Assembly (NCBI RefSeq): GCF_003996965.1
Contig: NZ_QWDM01000002.1
Coordinates: 1 to 64,000, forward strand
Length of the DNA stretch: 64,000 bases
Direction: 5' to 3'
Source: Flavobacterium cupreum
GTDB taxonomy: Bacteria > Bacteroidota > Bacteroidia > Flavobacteriales > Flavobacteriaceae
Positions 46,667-55,478 of this stretch are shown here, piece after piece. The number at the start of each line of letters is the position of its first letter. Positions within the stretch are counted from its first letter, which is position 1. Under the pieces are notes generated by a model that was not told where the DNA came from, did no database searches, and saw only the letters and a list, made by a program, of their open reading frames with translations. The translations under genes and the position numbers were made by a program.

Positions 46667-47833
46667 ATGAATCTATCCAAAACGAATGTCTTATTTATGG
46701 CAGCCTGCACTGGACTTATAGTTGCCAATCTGTATTACTGCCAGCCCCTTATTGTTTTAATCGCCAACGAATTTAAAATTCCGGAAGCCAATGCCGGTAC
46801 GATTACTTATCTTACCCAGGCAGGTTATGCGATTGGTTTGTTTTTTATGGTGCCGCTTGGTGATAAGATCGAACGTAAAAAACAAATCCTGATGACCACT
46901 TTTGCCTCAGTAATCGCTTTAATTATTGCCGCTACGGCCAAAAGCTTTCTTATATTGCAGATTGCTTCGTTACTTTTAGGAATTACTTCGATAGTACCCC
47001 AGCTTATTTTGCCTTTGGCAGCTTCATTAACAGCCCCGGAACAAAGGGGAAAAGTAGTAGGAACTATTATGAGCGGTTTGCTGGTAGGGATTTTACTTTC
47101 CAGAACGTTAAGCGGATTTATCGGTCAGCTTTTTGGATGGCGCTCCATGTTTTGGATTGCAGCCGGAATCTGCCTTTTAATCTTTTTTGCCATTCAGAAG
47201 AAATTCCCGGTCAATAAACCGCAATTTCAGGGTTCTTACGGTCAGCTTATAAAATCACTTTTTACCCTCATCAAAACCCAGCCAGTTTTGCGTGAAGCCA
47301 CTTTAATCAATGTGTTTTGTTTTGCACAGTTTGGTGCTTTCTGGACCACGATGGTATTGTTGCTTTCAGGAGAACCGTTTAATTTCAATAGCGCGACAAT
47401 TGGCCTTTTTGGAATTGTAGGCGCTTCAGGAGCTTTGGCAGCACCGTTGGTTGGTAAAATGGGAGATAAAGGAAATCCAAGGGTTGCAGTGGGTTACGGC
47501 TGTTTACTGATGCTGATCAGTTTCATTACTTTTTACTTTTCAATCGAAAGTGTAATCGGAGTAGTGATAGGTATCGTTTTTATCGATATCGGAATTCAGG
47601 GGGTGCATATCTCCAACCAGACGAGGGTATATTCGCTTTTACCGGAAGCCCGAAACAGGCTTAATACGGTATTCATGTCCTTTAGTTTTTTAGGGACAGC
47701 TGCCGGATCTGCCTACGGATTATTACTTTGGAAGTTAGGCGGATGGCATGGCGTTACGATTGGATGCGCGATTCTGGCGGTACTGGCATTGCTGGTTTAC
47801 GGACTTACTTATAAATCAAAATCTAAAAAATAG
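46667..47833 (+). CDS. Major facilitator superfamily transporter
   Basis: A 388-residue inner-membrane protein with about twelve helices and the MFS loop 2-3 motif GDKIERKKQ after helix 2. The N-terminal TNVLFMAACTGLIVANLYYCQPL and GRAARNRLNTVFMS-like late loop (SLLPEARNRLNTVFMS) are typical of YbjJ/NepI-type exporters. The substrate is unknown. A -7 box TATTTTTG (46655-46662) ends four bases before the ATG, which would leave almost no leader. Confidence 0.88.
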   Translation: MNLSKTNVLFMAACTGLIVANLYYCQPLIVLIANEFKIPEANAGTITYLTQAGYAIGLFFMVPLGDKIERKKQILMTTFASVIALIIAATAKSFLILQIASLLLGITSIVPQLILPLAASLTAPEQRGKVVGTIMSGLLVGILLSRTLSGFIGQLFGWRSMFWIAAGICLLIFFAIQKKFPVNKPQFQGSYGQLIKSLFTLIKTQPVLREATLINVFCFAQFGAFWTTMVLLLSGEPFNFNSATIGLFGIVGASGALAAPLVGKMGDKGNPRVAVGYGCLLMLISFITFYFSIESVIGVVIGIVFIDIGIQGVHISNQTRVYSLLPEARNRLNTVFMSFSFLGTAAGSAYGLLLWKLGGWHGVTIGCAILAVLALLVYGLTYKSKSKK

Positions 47834-47843
47834 AAAGCACAAA

Positions 47844-47870
47844 TTGATATAAAATTAATTTGTAAATTTG
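47844..47870 (+). promoter_or_regulatory. Promoter of the immunophilin gene
   Basis: TTG (47844-47846), 16 bp, TAAATTTG (47863-47870), 24 bp before the ATG at 47895. It shows that the in-frame ATG at 47868 is not the start. Confidence 0.6.
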
Positions 47871-47894
47871 CATTCAAAATTAAAAATAACAACA

Positions 47895-48827
47895 ATGGAA
47901 AACGGAATATACGCTAAATTCAATACTAGCAAAGGATCTATTTTAGTAAAATTGGCACACGACTTAACACCGGGTACAGTGGGTAACTTCGTAGGACTGG
48001 CTGAAGGAAACTTAGAAAATAAAATTAAACCACAAGGAAACAAATATTACGACGGATTATCATTTCACCGTGTAATTCCTGATTTCATGATCCAGGGAGG
48101 TTGTCCTCAGGGAACAGGAACAGGTGGTCCTGGCTACAAATTTGATGATGAATTCCACCCAAGTCTGAAACACGATCGTCCGGGAGTCTTAGCCATGGCG
48201 AATTCAGGTGTGGGAACAAACGGTTCTCAGTTTTATATTACACACGTTCCAACTTCATGGTTAGACGGAAAACATACTGTTTTTGGTCACGTAGTGGAAG
48301 GACAGGATATCGTTGATGCAATTGCTCAGGGCGATGCTCTTGAAACTGTTGAAATCGTAAGAGTAGGAGAAGAAGCTGAAAAATGGAATGCTATCGAAGC
48401 TTTCAGGGTTTTTGAAGGTTCCCGTGCCAAACGTGAAGCTGCTGAAAAAGCTGTCGCTGAAGCTAAAATGGAAGAACTTGCTGCCGGTTTTGATAAAACA
48501 GAAAGTGGTTTACGTTACAAAATGATTCAAAAAGGAGATGGTAAAAGAGCTGAAGCCGGTAAAACAGTTGCGGTTCATTACGAGGGATCTTTAGAAACCG
48601 GAAAAGTTTTCGATTCTTCTTACCCACGTAAAAAACCAATCGAATTCAGATTAGGTCAGGGTCAGGTTATCGAAGGATGGGACGAAGGTATCGCTTTATT
48701 GCAGGTTGGAGACAAAGCACGTTTTGTTATTCCGTCACATTTAGCTTACGGATCTGCCGGTGCAGGAGGAGTTATTCCGCCAAACGCAACTTTGATTTTT
48801 GATGTTGAATTAATGGAAGTAAAATAA
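47895..48827 (+). CDS. Cyclophilin-FKBP dual-domain peptidylprolyl isomerase
   Basis: A 310-residue cytoplasmic protein without signal peptide. Residues about 1-165 are a cyclophilin ([47 protein letters not shown]; the catalytic Arg is in FHRV). After a charged helix ([20 protein letters not shown]), residues about 215-310 are FKBP ([65 protein letters not shown]). Both active sites look intact. The fusion speeds proline isomerisation with two chemistries. It has a clear promoter and terminator. Confidence 0.93.
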   Translation: MENGIYAKFNTSKGSILVKLAHDLTPGTVGNFVGLAEGNLENKIKPQGNKYYDGLSFHRVIPDFMIQGGCPQGTGTGGPGYKFDDEFHPSLKHDRPGVLAMANSGVGTNGSQFYITHVPTSWLDGKHTVFGHVVEGQDIVDAIAQGDALETVEIVRVGEEAEKWNAIEAFRVFEGSRAKREAAEKAVAEAKMEELAAGFDKTESGLRYKMIQKGDGKRAEAGKTVAVHYEGSLETGKVFDSSYPRKKPIEFRLGQGQVIEGWDEGIALLQVGDKARFVIPSHLAYGSAGAGGVIPPNATLIFDVELMEVK

Positions 48828-48865
48828 GTAATTAGACAACGTCTAAATAGTCTTAAATAATGAAT

Positions 48866-48895
48866 CCCATTCGCTTGCCGAATGGGTTTTTTTTT
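48866..48895 (+). terminator. Immunophilin terminator
   Basis: CCCATTCG, five-base loop, CGAATGGG and nine T, 38 bp after the stop. Confidence 0.85.
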
Positions 48896-48919
48896 ATATT
48901 TACTCCAAAACAAAGCGGA

Positions 48920-49240
48920 ATGAAATCAAAAATTATTACTCTTGCAACGGCAGCCTTATTCGTGGTTTCCTGCGGTACTCAAAAGGCAGCTCCGGTTGCA
49001 GCAGCTGAGCCAGCAGCACCAACGGCTACTGAAACTGCTAAAGCTGTAACACTAACGCCTGAACTTGCAGAGGGTCAGAATTTATACGAAAACAATTGTG
49101 CAAAATGCCACAAATTGTTTGAGCCGAAAAAATTCACACGAGAAGAATGGACACCAATTCTTGTCAGAATGGGTAAAAAAGCACATTTAGATGCTGCACA
49201 AATGACATCGATTACGAACTACATTAATTCGCAATTGTAA
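48920..49240 (+). CDS. c-type cytochrome lipoprotein
   Basis: A 106-residue lipoprotein (lipobox FVVSC) with an Ala/Pro-rich linker (about 22-45) and a single haem c site CAKCH near residue 62. The axial Met is probably in RMGKKAHLDAAQM. The size suggests a small soluble electron carrier tethered to the membrane. The ATG at 48920 places the signal first. It is monocistronic. Its electron partner is not identifiable. Confidence 0.82.
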   Translation: MKSKIITLATAALFVVSCGTQKAAPVAAAEPAAPTATETAKAVTLTPELAEGQNLYENNCAKCHKLFEPKKFTREEWTPILVRMGKKAHLDAAQMTSITNYINSQL

Positions 49241-49254
49241 AAAAAAAATAGAAG

Positions 49255-49284
49255 AAGCATTCTGAATCAGGATGCTTTTTTTTT
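49255..49284 (+). terminator. Terminator of cytochrome gene
   Basis: AAGCATTCTGAATCAGGATGCTT hairpin, then ten T. Confidence 0.8.
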
Positions 49285-49331
49285 TATAATAAAGTAGAAA
49301 AAATAATCTCACAGATGAGGTGTACAAAATG

Positions 49332-49886
49332 TTATTTCCATTTGATATTACAGCCCACACTTGGTTTTTGAGGATCTTTTAAGGACCTGTTGTAAATAAG
49401 CGCATCTATCGCGCTGCGTAAATCACTTCCGTTTAAAGGAATACCGTTATTGGGTCTTGAATCATCTAATTGTCCCCGATAAAATAAACGGTCTCTATTG
49501 TCAAATAAAAAGAAATCCGGAGTACAGGCAGCATCAAAAGCTTTGGCTGTTTCCTGGGTCTCGTCAAATAAATACGGAAAATCAATCTTGTTCTGAAAAG
49601 CAAATTCAGTCATCATTTCGGGTGCGTCCTGAGGAAATTTTTCAATATCATTACTTGAAATGGCCATTACACCGATTCCCTGTACACGGTAATCATTCGC
49701 AATCATAACGATTTCATTGATTACATGAAGTACATAAGGACAGTGATTGCACATAAAAATCACAAGAGTCCCTTTCGATCCTTTCAGATCTTCAAACGAA
49801 TAGGTATAATTAGAATTGGTGTCTTGCAGCCTGAATTCCGGAGCAGTCGTTCCAAGAGCCAGCATGTTTGAAGAAGTTTGTGACAT
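49332..49886 (-). CDS. Peroxiredoxin-like thioredoxin-fold protein
   Basis: A 184-residue thioredoxin-fold protein with the AhpC/TSA opening TTAPEFRLQDTNSNYTYSFEDLKG and the redox motif CNHCPYV (about 52), a CxxC centre. Such PRX-like proteins are cytoplasmic; no signal peptide is seen. The final Cys in KPSVGCNIKWK could resolve the pair. The TTG eight codons upstream is not used as start. The activity (peroxidase or disulphide reductase) is uncertain. Confidence 0.85.
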   Translation of the reverse strand: MSQTSSNMLALGTTAPEFRLQDTNSNYTYSFEDLKGSKGTLVIFMCNHCPYVLHVINEIVMIANDYRVQGIGVMAISSNDIEKFPQDAPEMMTEFAFQNKIDFPYLFDETQETAKAFDAACTPDFFLFDNRDRLFYRGQLDDSRPNNGIPLNGSDLRSAIDALIYNRSLKDPQKPSVGCNIKWK

Positions 49887-49951
49887 TTTTATAAAGAATT
49901 GATTACTCAAAAATAACCTTAATATTCTTTAAAAAAAAGCAGAAGAGGTTT

Positions 49952-50004
49952 AAAAAAAAATATCCAAAGCGTTTAAGAAGAAACTTAAAAGGCGCTTTGG
50001 ATAT
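49952..50004 (-). terminator. Terminator of the hydrolase at 50018
   Basis: Minus strand: ATATCCAAAGCGCC...CGCTTTGGATAT, a long stem, followed by eight T. Confidence 0.75.
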
Positions 50005-50017
50005 TGTTATATGTAGA

Positions 50018-50911
50018 TTATGAATTAAGGAAATTCAGTAAATCATTGTTTAGTTTTTCTCTTTCGGTGTAAAATAAGCCGTGCGGTGCGCCTTCATAAA
50101 CGATGTAAGTATTATCGCGAATACCTTCAGCTGCTTTTTTTGACGTCAGATCAATTGGAACTATTTTGTCATCATCACCATGAATAATTAAAGTTGGAAC
50201 CTTTACAAAATTCAGTTCATCCCTGAAATCCGTAAACGAAAAAGATTCAGCACATTTTAAAGTCGCTCTTGGAGATGCAACAGAACAAAGATTTCTGTAA
50301 TATTCCAATAAAGGAGTACTTAAAGGCTTGTTGATAATGTTTACGCCAAAGAAGGTTTTTCCGAAATTATCTATAAAAGCAATTCGGTCTTCCTTGATAG
50401 CGTTTGCCGTATTTTCACTTTTTTCTCTCGGATGTCCGTCAGGATTGTCATTCGTTTTTAATAAAAAAGGAATAATAGACGAGATCAGGGCAGCTTTTGT
50501 AACTCCTTTTCCGCCATGACGGCTAAAATAACGAACTACTTCACCACCACCCATTGAGAAACCGACAAGTGTAGCATCAGTTAATTCTAATTGTTCGATA
50601 ATTTCCTGCAAGTCATCAGATAAAGTGTCGTAATCGTAACCATCCCAGGGTTGTGATGATTTACCAAATCCACGACGGTCATAGGCAATCACCCTGAAAC
50701 CATTCTGAACCAGGAATTCAATCTGATATTCCCACATTTCATTAGAAAGCGGCCAGCCGTGAATAAGAATTATAGGTTTACCCTGACCGTAATCTTTTAC
50801 ATAAAGTCTTACGTTTTGGGCTGTTTCTATATATTTATCGGTATGAACTTGTTTTAGGTTTGACTCAAAATTTTTCTCTGAAAGTGTTGAGTTGATGACA
50901 TTATTTTCCAT
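50018..50911 (-). CDS. Alpha/beta hydrolase of the non-heme chloroperoxidase/arylesterase type
   Basis: A 297-residue hydrolase: ILIHGWPLSNEMWEYQIEFL (oxyanion), AYDRRGFGKSSQPW, nucleophile GFSMGGGEVVRY, Asp in IHGDDDKIVP and His in GAPHGLFYT. The pattern fits the cofactor-free haloperoxidase/perhydrolase/arylesterase group, but specificity is not readable. There is no signal peptide. An alternative ATG at 50935 would add eight residues. Monocistronic with its own terminator. Confidence 0.86.
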   Translation of the reverse strand: MENNVINSTLSEKNFESNLKQVHTDKYIETAQNVRLYVKDYGQGKPIILIHGWPLSNEMWEYQIEFLVQNGFRVIAYDRRGFGKSSQPWDGYDYDTLSDDLQEIIEQLELTDATLVGFSMGGGEVVRYFSRHGGKGVTKAALISSIIPFLLKTNDNPDGHPREKSENTANAIKEDRIAFIDNFGKTFFGVNIINKPLSTPLLEYYRNLCSVASPRATLKCAESFSFTDFRDELNFVKVPTLIIHGDDDKIVPIDLTSKKAAEGIRDNTYIVYEGAPHGLFYTEREKLNNDLLNFLNS

Positions 50912-51041
50912 TTTTATCTTTTTTAACGTTAGCATGATAATCTGTAATGTAAATTTAGAAGCTACACTAAAAAAAGGGTTATAGAATTAGTGGCAATACT
51001 TACAAAATTAATAGGTTTGTAAATACTAAAAAAAGTGTACT

Positions 51042-51377
51042 ATGAATTTGTCCTGGAATGAATTTGAAAGAACTGACATGCGTGTCGGAACAATACTCGA
51101 AGTTAACGATTTTCCCGAAGCCCGAAAACCGGCCTATCAGCTTACGATTGATTTCGGTTCCGAAATAGGTATCCGAAAATCATCGGCCCAAATTACGAAA
51201 CGCTACCAAAAAGAAGATTTGCTAAACAGACAAATAGTTGCGGTCGTCAACTTCCCCAAAAAACAAATCGGAAAATTCATGAGTGAATGTCTGGTTCTGG
51301 GTGCAGTCGGCGAAGAAGGAGACGTTATTTTACTGGCTCCCGATTTTAAAATAGAGAATGGGCTGCGGATTGGGTAG
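51042..51377 (+). CDS. csaA: CsaA-like tRNA-binding protein
   Basis: A 111-residue protein with the tRNA-binding OB fold. FERTDMRVGTILEVNDFPEARKPAYQLTIDFG and NRQIVAVVNFPKKQIGKFMSECLVLG are characteristic of CsaA, a dimeric chaperone-like RNA-binding protein in other bacteria. The length matches (about 110). Single gene, followed by a hexamer repeat region. Confidence 0.9.
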   Translation: MNLSWNEFERTDMRVGTILEVNDFPEARKPAYQLTIDFGSEIGIRKSSAQITKRYQKEDLLNRQIVAVVNFPKKQIGKFMSECLVLGAVGEEGDVILLAPDFKIENGLRIG

Positions 51378-51382
51378 TTTTT

Positions 51383-51506
51383 AGTCACAGTGTTTAGTCT
51401 CAGTCTCAGTCTCAGTCTCAGTCTCAGTCACAGTCGCAGTCTCAGTCGCAGTCTCAGTCGCAGCGACTGTAAACTGAGACTGCGACTGTAAATTGTGACT
51501 GTAAAC
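51383..51506. repeat. Hexamer tandem repeat CAGTCT/CAGTCG/CAGTCA
   Basis: From about 51397 to 51465 there are roughly eleven direct copies of the six-base unit (GTCTCA, GTCGCA, GTCACA). Inverted copies follow (ACTGAGACTGCGACTG, 51473-51488). It lies between convergent genes csaA and the RBBP9-like hydrolase and would fold into a long hairpin in RNA from either direction. Confidence 0.85.
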
Positions 51507-51510
51507 TAAA

Positions 51511-52062
51511 CTAGAGAGTATTAATTTTTGCAACTAATTGTTGTAAGATCAACTGCCCTTCATCCCAGTATTTTAAATCGGAGTCGGAATTGATGTGCCC
51601 TTGCTGTCCCACATTGATGAAATCGCTTCCCCATTGTTCTGCCAGATATTTTTTTCTCTCGAAAGAGGCGTAGGGATCGTTTTCACTTGCGACAACAATT
51701 GAGGGAAAAGGTAACCTTGAAGTTGGGATAGGTGAAAAATTCCGAACCGATTCAGGAGTATGCTGAGGGGAATCTACATCGGCCGGAGCGACCAATAGCG
51801 CTCCCACAATGTTTTTATTGGTATGTGAAGCTGCCCAGTGTAAAACCAGCGAAACAGCTAAACTATGCGCCACAAGAATCGTCGGACCGTCTAATTTTGA
51901 AATTTCTTCGTTTAATCTTTCAAGCCATTCTTCTCTGATGGGCTCATCCCAATTGTCCTGAACAATCCTTTTGGAGTTTTTGAATTTTTCATGCCAGAAA
52001 GTTTGCCAGTGCTTTTCGCCTGAGTTTCCGAGTCCCGGTAGTATTAATAAATTGGTTTCCAT
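51511..52062 (-). CDS. RBBP9/YdeN-family serine hydrolase
   Basis: A 183-residue small alpha/beta hydrolase: LILPGLGNSGEKHWQTFW (family signature), nucleophile Ser in LVAHSLAVSLVLHW, Asp in ASENDPY and His in GQQGHINSDS. No signal peptide. The substrate is unknown. It is 17 bp downstream of the carboxylesterase and thus likely cotranscribed. Confidence 0.87.
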   Translation of the reverse strand: METNLLILPGLGNSGEKHWQTFWHEKFKNSKRIVQDNWDEPIREEWLERLNEEISKLDGPTILVAHSLAVSLVLHWAASHTNKNIVGALLVAPADVDSPQHTPESVRNFSPIPTSRLPFPSIVVASENDPYASFERKKYLAEQWGSDFINVGQQGHINSDSDLKYWDEGQLILQQLVAKINTL

Positions 52063-52079
52063 TGCCGTGGATTTTAAGT

Positions 52080-52910
52080 TTAGTTTAATTTCTGGTGTTC
52101 TTTTATAATTCGGTTTATCTCGTTTTCAAGTAACGGAAAAGCAGGTTCAGTCATTCCGTGACCGTAGCCGTCCAGTTCAAAAAGTTTGGTTTGTTTGTGG
52201 CCGACAAGTTTCATCATGCGCGCCAGATAGGCGTTTTCTTCGTAACGGCCTAACATTTCGAGTTCACGGTCTCCCGTTATCAGTAATAAGGGCGGAGCAT
52301 CAGCACGTACATAAAAAAGTGGTGCAAAAGCATCAATTGTAGGCTGTGTATCCGGAATTCCGTTTTCTCTTCTGATTTCAAAATGGGTGATGCATTGGGC
52401 ACTAAACGGAATAAGACCTGCAATTTTATTCGCGTCAATGCCTTCTTTTTGCAGCCATTTTTTGTCCAGGCCAATCATTAAACCTAAATAGGCTCCTGCG
52501 GAGTGCCCGGAAACAAAAATCAGCGAAGGATCACCTCCGTAATTCGGAATGTTATTAAAAGCCCATGCAACTGCTGCTGCGGCATCTTCGATACTTTTGG
52601 CAGCCTTAGCTTTGGGGGATAATCTGTAATTTACGCCAATAACAGCGAAACCTTTATTTTTTAAGGCTTCCGGAATTTCCTTGTTTCCTCCGGTCAGCCC
52701 TCCGCCATGAAACCAGATAATAGTGGCGAAATTTTTAGTATTCGTTGGGTAATAAATGTCCAGAACACAGCGTTCGCTAATATAAGCATCAGATTTATTG
52801 ACAGCCGCATTATAATATTGAATATTTAGTTTGGTTTCATATGTTGATTTTTGAGCAAAAGAAGAAATTGCAAATAAGAAGAAACTAAGTAAAAGAAATA
52901 TTTTTTTCAT
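52080..52910 (-). CDS. Secreted carboxylesterase/lipase-like alpha/beta hydrolase
   Basis: A 276-residue protein with a signal peptide (MKKIFLLLSFFLFAISSFAQ). The HGGG oxyanion motif IIWFHGGGLTGGNKE, nucleophile SGHSAGAYLGLM, Asp in ITGDREL and His in GYGHGMTE are those of the hormone-sensitive-lipase/BD-FAE-like group. Acts outside the cytoplasm on short esters; substrate unknown. It is upstream of the RBBP9-like gene in one transcript. Confidence 0.86.
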   Translation of the reverse strand: MKKIFLLLSFFLFAISSFAQKSTYETKLNIQYYNAAVNKSDAYISERCVLDIYYPTNTKNFATIIWFHGGGLTGGNKEIPEALKNKGFAVIGVNYRLSPKAKAAKSIEDAAAAVAWAFNNIPNYGGDPSLIFVSGHSAGAYLGLMIGLDKKWLQKEGIDANKIAGLIPFSAQCITHFEIRRENGIPDTQPTIDAFAPLFYVRADAPPLLLITGDRELEMLGRYEENAYLARMMKLVGHKQTKLFELDGYGHGMTEPAFPLLENEINRIIKEHQKLN

Positions 52911-53000
52911 TTTTATAAGGTATTAACCAGTAATGGCGGTTGTAGCAGGATTCTAAAAATCGAATAGTCTAAAATCTGAAAATCTAAACTTAAATATATA

Positions 53001-53032
53001 AAAAAAGTCCAAAATGCAGGACATGTTGGACT
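53001..53032 (-). terminator. Terminator of the DUF3276 gene
   Basis: Minus strand: AGTCCAACA, loop, TTTTGGACT and seven T, 27 bp after the stop. Confidence 0.8.
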
Positions 53033-53058
53033 CGTACTTTTTAAAAAGTTATGTAGGA

Positions 53059-53442
53059 CTAAATATCGTCAAAATCGATATCAGTAAAGCTGGATCTTTG
53101 TCCTTCCGGTTTATCAGAACCGTATTCTTTTTTAAAATCTTTCTGATGTCTTTCAGAAATTACTTCCTCGCCCTTGTGATTCAGGACATACGAAGTCATT
53201 TCTTCGAGTATTTCGGCAAAAGCACCAAAATCTTCTTTGTATAAGTAAATTTTGTGTTTTTTAAAGTGAAAAGAACCGTCTTCTTCAGTAAATTTTTTGC
53301 TTTCAGTAATCGTGATATAATAATCGTCAGCCTTAGTAGCTCTCACATCAAAGAAATACGTTCTTCTCCCTGCTCGTAATACTTTAGAAAAGATCTCTTC
53401 TTTTTCTAACATGTCATTTTCTCTCATAATACGTTCTATCAT
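53059..53442 (-). CDS. DUF3276 / PUR-family nucleic-acid-binding protein
   Basis: A 127-residue protein of the bacterial Pur-alpha-like group: EEIFSKVLRAGRRTYFFDVRATKADDYYITITESKKF and FKKHKIYLYKEDFGAFAEIL make the PUR repeat with a beta-sheet/helix pattern. The C-terminal 30 residues are acidic, basic and flexible. Family members bind single-stranded DNA or RNA. Several ATGs are possible (53442, 53427, 53412); the first is given, though 53427 (MREND) is equally plausible. Confidence 0.86.
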   Translation of the reverse strand: MIERIMRENDMLEKEEIFSKVLRAGRRTYFFDVRATKADDYYITITESKKFTEEDGSFHFKKHKIYLYKEDFGAFAEILEEMTSYVLNHKGEEVISERHQKDFKKEYGSDKPEGQRSSFTDIDFDDI

Positions 53443-53495
53443 TTTTGGAATTAATAGTACTCAAAAATCATAAAAATTTATCTATTACGCAACAA

Positions 53496-55274
53496 TTAAA
53501 GTAATTCTTTTTCCGAAAGTTGTTTTAAATATAACGCGGCATAATAACCGTCCTGATTTATTAATTGATTATGAGAGCCTTGTTGAATGATTTTACCGTC
53601 TTCTAAGATGATTATTTTGTCGGCATTTTTGGCGGAAGACACCCGATGGCTTACTATTATCGTAGTTTTGTCTTTACAGATTTCGAACAAATTATTCAGG
53701 ATCGTTTCCTCTGTTTCTGTATCCACCGCAGACAGGCAATCGTCAAAAAGTAAAATGGCCGGATTTTTAATAATGGCCCTTGCAATCGATACACGCTGCT
53801 TCTGGCCACCGGAAAGGGTGATACCTCTTTCTCCTAAAATGGTGTCGTATTGTTTGTTGAAAGCCATGATATTGTCATGCACTACAGCATTTTGTGCTGC
53901 TTCAATTACTTGTTCATCAGTGGCGTTCCGGTTGCCGAATTTGATGTTGTTTTTAATTGTATCCGAAAATAGAAAAGCATCCTGAGGCACAATTCCGATG
54001 TTGTTTCTCAAGTCATTCAGGTTTAAAGTGCTTATTTCATTCTGGTCAATGGTAATTCGTCCTTCCGTAACATCATACAAACGCGAGATAAGGGACAATA
54101 TGGTCGATTTTCCGGAACCTGTTTTTCCGAGAATCGCTAAAGTTTCTCCTTTTTTGACGGTAAAAGTTACATTTTTTAAAGCCTCAATATTGGTGTCTTC
54201 ATATCTGTAACTTACATTTTCGAAAGAAATAGAGCCCTGGATATCGGAGGCATTTTCATTATTATTTGTGATTTCCGGTTCAATTTTCAAAAATTCATTC
54301 AGACGTTTTTGAGAAGCTTCTGCCTCCTGTACCATTGAAGAAACCCACCCCAGGGAGGCTACAGGCCACGTTAACATGTTTACATATAAAATAAACTCTG
54401 CAATTGTTCCGATATTCTGAATTGTTCCGTTGATGTACATCATCCCTCCAAAGTATATTACCACCAGATTGCTGATTCCGATTAACGCAATCATCAATGG
54501 ACCAAACAGCGACTGCACTTTTGCCAGGTTCAGACTTTTGCTTTTGCTTTCATCGGCAAGGGCGATCATGTTATTTTGATGCTGATTTTCTAAAGAATAG
54601 GCTTTAATTACACGAATTCCCGAAAATATTTCCTGAGAGAAACTGGAAACTTTAGATAAGTATTGTTGGAAAATAGTACTTCTTTTGTTGATTTCTGAAC
54701 TCAGTTTAAAAATACAATACGAAAGTATCGGCAACGGCAATATCGTATATAGGGTCAGTAAGGGCGATACATTGTACATATAGATGATCACAATCGCAAA
54801 ACGAATAAAGGTATTGATGGTATACATAACCGCAGGACCAACATACATGCGGACTTTTGAAACGTCTTCGCTGATTCTGTTCATTAAATCACCCGTCCTG
54901 TTTTGTTTGTAGAAATTTTGGGACAGATTTTCATATTGCCTGAAAACTTCGTTTTTCAGGTCAAATTCCACATGACGCGACATCACGATCAAAGTCTGGC
55001 GCATTAGGAAAGTCAGGAAACCCGCAACAATGGTAGTAGCTATGATTAGCAATACGTTATGAATTAAATCCTGATGGTAAGATGCGATAATTACTTTCGA
55101 TGTCTGATCGGCTTTGGGTAGTTTGTCAAACTTTTCGATGGCATTTAACGACTTGCTAATCAGCTTTGGAGTAAATAATGAAAATATTTGTGCGATTATG
55201 GTGATTAAAATTCCAAGTGAAAAACTATATTTATATTTAATGAAATATTTGTTTAAATAGCGTAATTCTTTCAT
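53496..55274 (-). CDS. ABC exporter half-transporter with degenerate catalytic site
   Basis: A 592-residue protein with a six-helix membrane domain (about 15-320) and one NBD (about 345-585): Walker A GKTGSGKST, Q-loop IVPQDAFLF, signature LSGGQKQR, Walker B ILLFDDCLSAVD, H-loop IVSHR. The residue after Walker B is Asp instead of Glu, as in the non-canonical half of heterodimeric exporters such as MdlA, BmrC and LmrC. No partner gene is adjacent. Export of lipids, drugs or peptides is possible; substrate unknown. It ends 53 bp before the DUF3276 gene. Confidence 0.88.
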   Translation of the reverse strand: MKELRYLNKYFIKYKYSFSLGILITIIAQIFSLFTPKLISKSLNAIEKFDKLPKADQTSKVIIASYHQDLIHNVLLIIATTIVAGFLTFLMRQTLIVMSRHVEFDLKNEVFRQYENLSQNFYKQNRTGDLMNRISEDVSKVRMYVGPAVMYTINTFIRFAIVIIYMYNVSPLLTLYTILPLPILSYCIFKLSSEINKRSTIFQQYLSKVSSFSQEIFSGIRVIKAYSLENQHQNNMIALADESKSKSLNLAKVQSLFGPLMIALIGISNLVVIYFGGMMYINGTIQNIGTIAEFILYVNMLTWPVASLGWVSSMVQEAEASQKRLNEFLKIEPEITNNNENASDIQGSISFENVSYRYEDTNIEALKNVTFTVKKGETLAILGKTGSGKSTILSLISRLYDVTEGRITIDQNEISTLNLNDLRNNIGIVPQDAFLFSDTIKNNIKFGNRNATDEQVIEAAQNAVVHDNIMAFNKQYDTILGERGITLSGGQKQRVSIARAIIKNPAILLFDDCLSAVDTETEETILNNLFEICKDKTTIIVSHRVSSAKNADKIIILEDGKIIQQGSHNQLINQDGYYAALYLKQLSEKELL

Positions 55275-55478
55275 TTTTTTAAGATATTCAATGTTGAAAT
55301 GATATTGATTTTATAAATTACTTTCAATTAAAAGCAATAGAAAGTGTAATTTGCTCAATATAAATCGATTGTTAATTTGTTATTATAAAGATAAAATATT
55401 AGCACATGTGTATTTTTTGTTTATGTTTGAGATGTCTTTTTGACAAATTCATAATTTTAACAAATAAATAGTAACGCT

